Below are positions 6,257 to 7,484 of a stretch of DNA of 7,484 nucleotides, piece after piece; position 1 is the first letter of the stretch; the number at the start of each line of letters is the position of its first letter. This DNA comes from Bacillota bacterium (lineage in GTDB: Bacteria > Bacillota > Clostridia > Oscillospirales > Butyricicoccaceae). The notes below the pieces were generated by a model, which saw nothing but the letters and a program-made list of their open reading frames with translations, had not been told where the DNA came from and did no database searches. The stretch spans positions 1 through 7,484 of the forward strand of contig JAUZPW010000065.1 in NCBI GenBank assembly GCA_030705725.1, read 5' to 3'. Position numbers and translations under genes: made by a program.

Positions 6257-7375
6257 ATGAAAAAGCTTCTGTGTTTTATGGCGTTTTTAACTCTAATGCC
6301 GCTCGTCGCTATAAAATCCTTTGCCTTTACAGCGGAACAGGCTGAGGCGGCAAACGTACCGGGACTTTACAAAGCCCTGCCTCAAAGTGCAAAAAAGGCT
6401 ATGAGATCGGTTAAAGTGTCCGACGGCATGGACCCGGAAGGCGCGGTTAAAAAGATAATTAAAAATTTGAACATAAAGCTTCCGAAGGTTCTGAGAAACG
6501 CCGTAAAAGGCGCCTTGTCGATTTTCGCCGTTTCATGCATATGCGGTATTGCCGGAGCTTTTTTATCCGCGGGCCCGGGAATAGGCGGAGGCCAGATAAA
6601 CTTTGTAAACTTAGCCGGAGCCGCCGCGATAACCATAATATCGGTTTCGGGCGTTTCTTCCATGCTGGGGCTCTGCACTGACGCCATATCCGAGGTATCC
6701 CTTTTCGCGAAGGTGCTGATGCCTGCCGTCGCGACCGCGGCGGGCATGGCCGGAATGCCTCTTTCGGGAAGCGCGCAATGCTACGCGACGCTGCTTTTCT
6801 CCGAATTTTTAATATCGGTTATAAACCGAGTAATAATGCCGTTTATCTATGCGTATATTGCTTTAATAACGGCTAACGCCGCTCTGACTAACGACCTGCT
6901 GAAAAAAAGCGCCGATTTTATCAAATGGGTTTGCACTTTTTTGCTTAAGCTTATCCTTACGGTGTTCGTGGCATATATCAGCGTAAGCGGAGCCGTTTCC
7001 GGAAGCGCGGACGCTTTTTCGGTCAAAACGCTTAAGTTCGCGGCGTCCGGAATGCTGCCCGTTATCGGTTCGATTGTGGGCGACGCATCCGAAAGCATGA
7101 TCGCGGGCGCGGGCATCCTTAAAAACGCCATCGGCGTCTACGGAATGCTTGCAATACTCGCAATCTGCTTTTACCCGCTCGTTTCATCAGGAATTCACTA
7201 TCTCGTTTACAAAGCTACGGCGGCTTTTTCCTCGTCGGTTTGCAGCAAGGAGCTTGGCGACCTGATAGACGGAATTGCCGCAAGCTTCGGCCTTGCGTTC
7301 GGAGTGCTGGGCGGATGCGTGCTTATGTTCTGCATATCGCTGACGATCGCCATAGCCTTTCTTAAATCGGCATGA
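6257..7375 (+). CDS. spoIIIAE: Stage III sporulation protein AE
   Basis: SpoIIIAE is the large polytopic membrane protein of the SpoIIIA complex, needed for late forespore gene expression. From the ATG at 6257 it has 372 residues (about 399 in Bacillus). It begins with a clear signal peptide, Lys-Lys followed by a hydrophobic core, with likely cleavage after SFA (residue 23). Several membrane segments follow at about 85-107, 115-139, 180-210, 222-248, 293-312 and 340-368. A conserved-looking region at about 241-297 has SGAVSGSADAFSVKTLKFAA and GMLPVIGSIVGDASES followed by GILKNAIGVYG, a hallmark of the family. A GGAG supports this start. An in-frame ATG at 6236 would add seven residues and overlap spoIIIAD by 4 nt. 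The stop overlaps the next gene (ATGA). Confidence 0.94.
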   Translation: MKKLLCFMAFLTLMPLVAIKSFAFTAEQAEAANVPGLYKALPQSAKKAMRSVKVSDGMDPEGAVKKIIKNLNIKLPKVLRNAVKGALSIFAVSCICGIAGAFLSAGPGIGGGQINFVNLAGAAAITIISVSGVSSMLGLCTDAISEVSLFAKVLMPAVATAAGMAGMPLSGSAQCYATLLFSEFLISVINRVIMPFIYAYIALITANAALTNDLLKKSADFIKWVCTFLLKLILTVFVAYISVSGAVSGSADAFSVKTLKFAASGMLPVIGSIVGDASESMIAGAGILKNAIGVYGMLAILAICFYPLVSSGIHYLVYKATAAFSSSVCSKELGDLIDGIAASFGLAFGVLGGCVLMFCISLTIAIAFLKSA

Positions 7376-7484
7376 CCGGGACGGTCGGCGGAATGATCGC
7401 AGCGGTATCCGCCGCCGCAATACTATCCTCCATCGCCTCGGCGCTTGTGAAAACCAAATCGCTTAAGGACATCACCCGCATAGC
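7372..7484 (+). CDS. spoIIIAF: Probable stage III sporulation protein AF, N-terminus only (3' end cut by window edge)
   Basis: Only 37 codons are visible, open to the window end. The ATG overlaps the spoIIIAE stop as ATGA, and an in-frame TAA at 7363-7365 limits the start to this ATG or a later one (an in-frame ATG lies at 7393). There is no clear Shine-Dalgarno sequence, so re-initiation after spoIIIAE is likely. The peptide has one hydrophobic helix at about residues 8-25, then a basic stretch with KTKSLKDITRI. That resembles the start of SpoIIIAF, a membrane-anchored protein of the complex with two N-terminal membrane segments, but the sequence is too short to prove it. The name rests mainly on the spoIIIA gene order. 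Confidence 0.7.
   Translation, partial: MTGTVGGMIAAVSAAAILSSIASALVKTKSLKDITRI

Noticed and set aside
6236..6260. A twin-arginine export signal at the longer spoIIIAE N-terminus (IRRIEMK)
   Set aside because: The bases after RR do not fit the Tat pattern (Glu where Phe is expected), and a standard Sec-type signal begins at 6257.

Overview
The window looks like chromosomal DNA of an endospore-forming Bacillota, most likely a Clostridia-type lineage of roughly balanced GC content. The evidence is a nearly complete left part of the spoIIIA sporulation operon, an NAD-dependent DNA ligase, and a GatCAB amidotransferase set. The genus cannot be fixed from the sequence alone. All supported genes lie on the + strand, are tightly packed and use the standard code. 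No mobile element, CRISPR array, tRNA or rRNA was seen.

Region 1 (1-4102) is a housekeeping block: the 3' part of ligA, then gatC, gatA and gatB. LigA seals nicks using NAD+. GatCAB amidates misacylated Glu-tRNA(Gln) and/or Asp-tRNA(Asn). The ligA stop codon directly abuts the GTG start of gatC, and the gaps after gatC and gatA are 12 and 37 nt, so these genes are probably co-transcribed.

Region 2 (4103-4219) is a 117-nt intergenic boundary. It holds a strong intrinsic terminator (10-bp stem plus seven T), which closes the gat operon. Next comes a probable promoter region for the sporulation operon: a sigma-E-like -10 element, two copies of a motif resembling the SpoIIID consensus, and a good Shine-Dalgarno sequence.

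Region 3 (4220-7484) is spoIIIAA-AB-AC-AD-AE and the first 37 codons of the next gene, by position spoIIIAF; the window edge cuts it. These proteins build the mother-cell half of the channel complex (SpoIIIA-SpoIIQ) that links mother cell and forespore after engulfment. SpoIIIAA is the cytoplasmic ATPase, and the others are membrane components. Genes overlap or almost touch (8-nt overlap AA/AB, 10 nt AB/AC, 2 nt AC/AD, 4-nt overlap AE/AF), which points to translational coupling.

Overall this is a conserved core region, and I found no evidence of an undescribed system. The points most worth a second look are the candidate regulatory sites before spoIIIAA, the alternation of genes with and without their own ribosome binding site in spoIIIA, the spoIIIAE start choice, and the short, divergent N-terminus of the putative SpoIIIAF.
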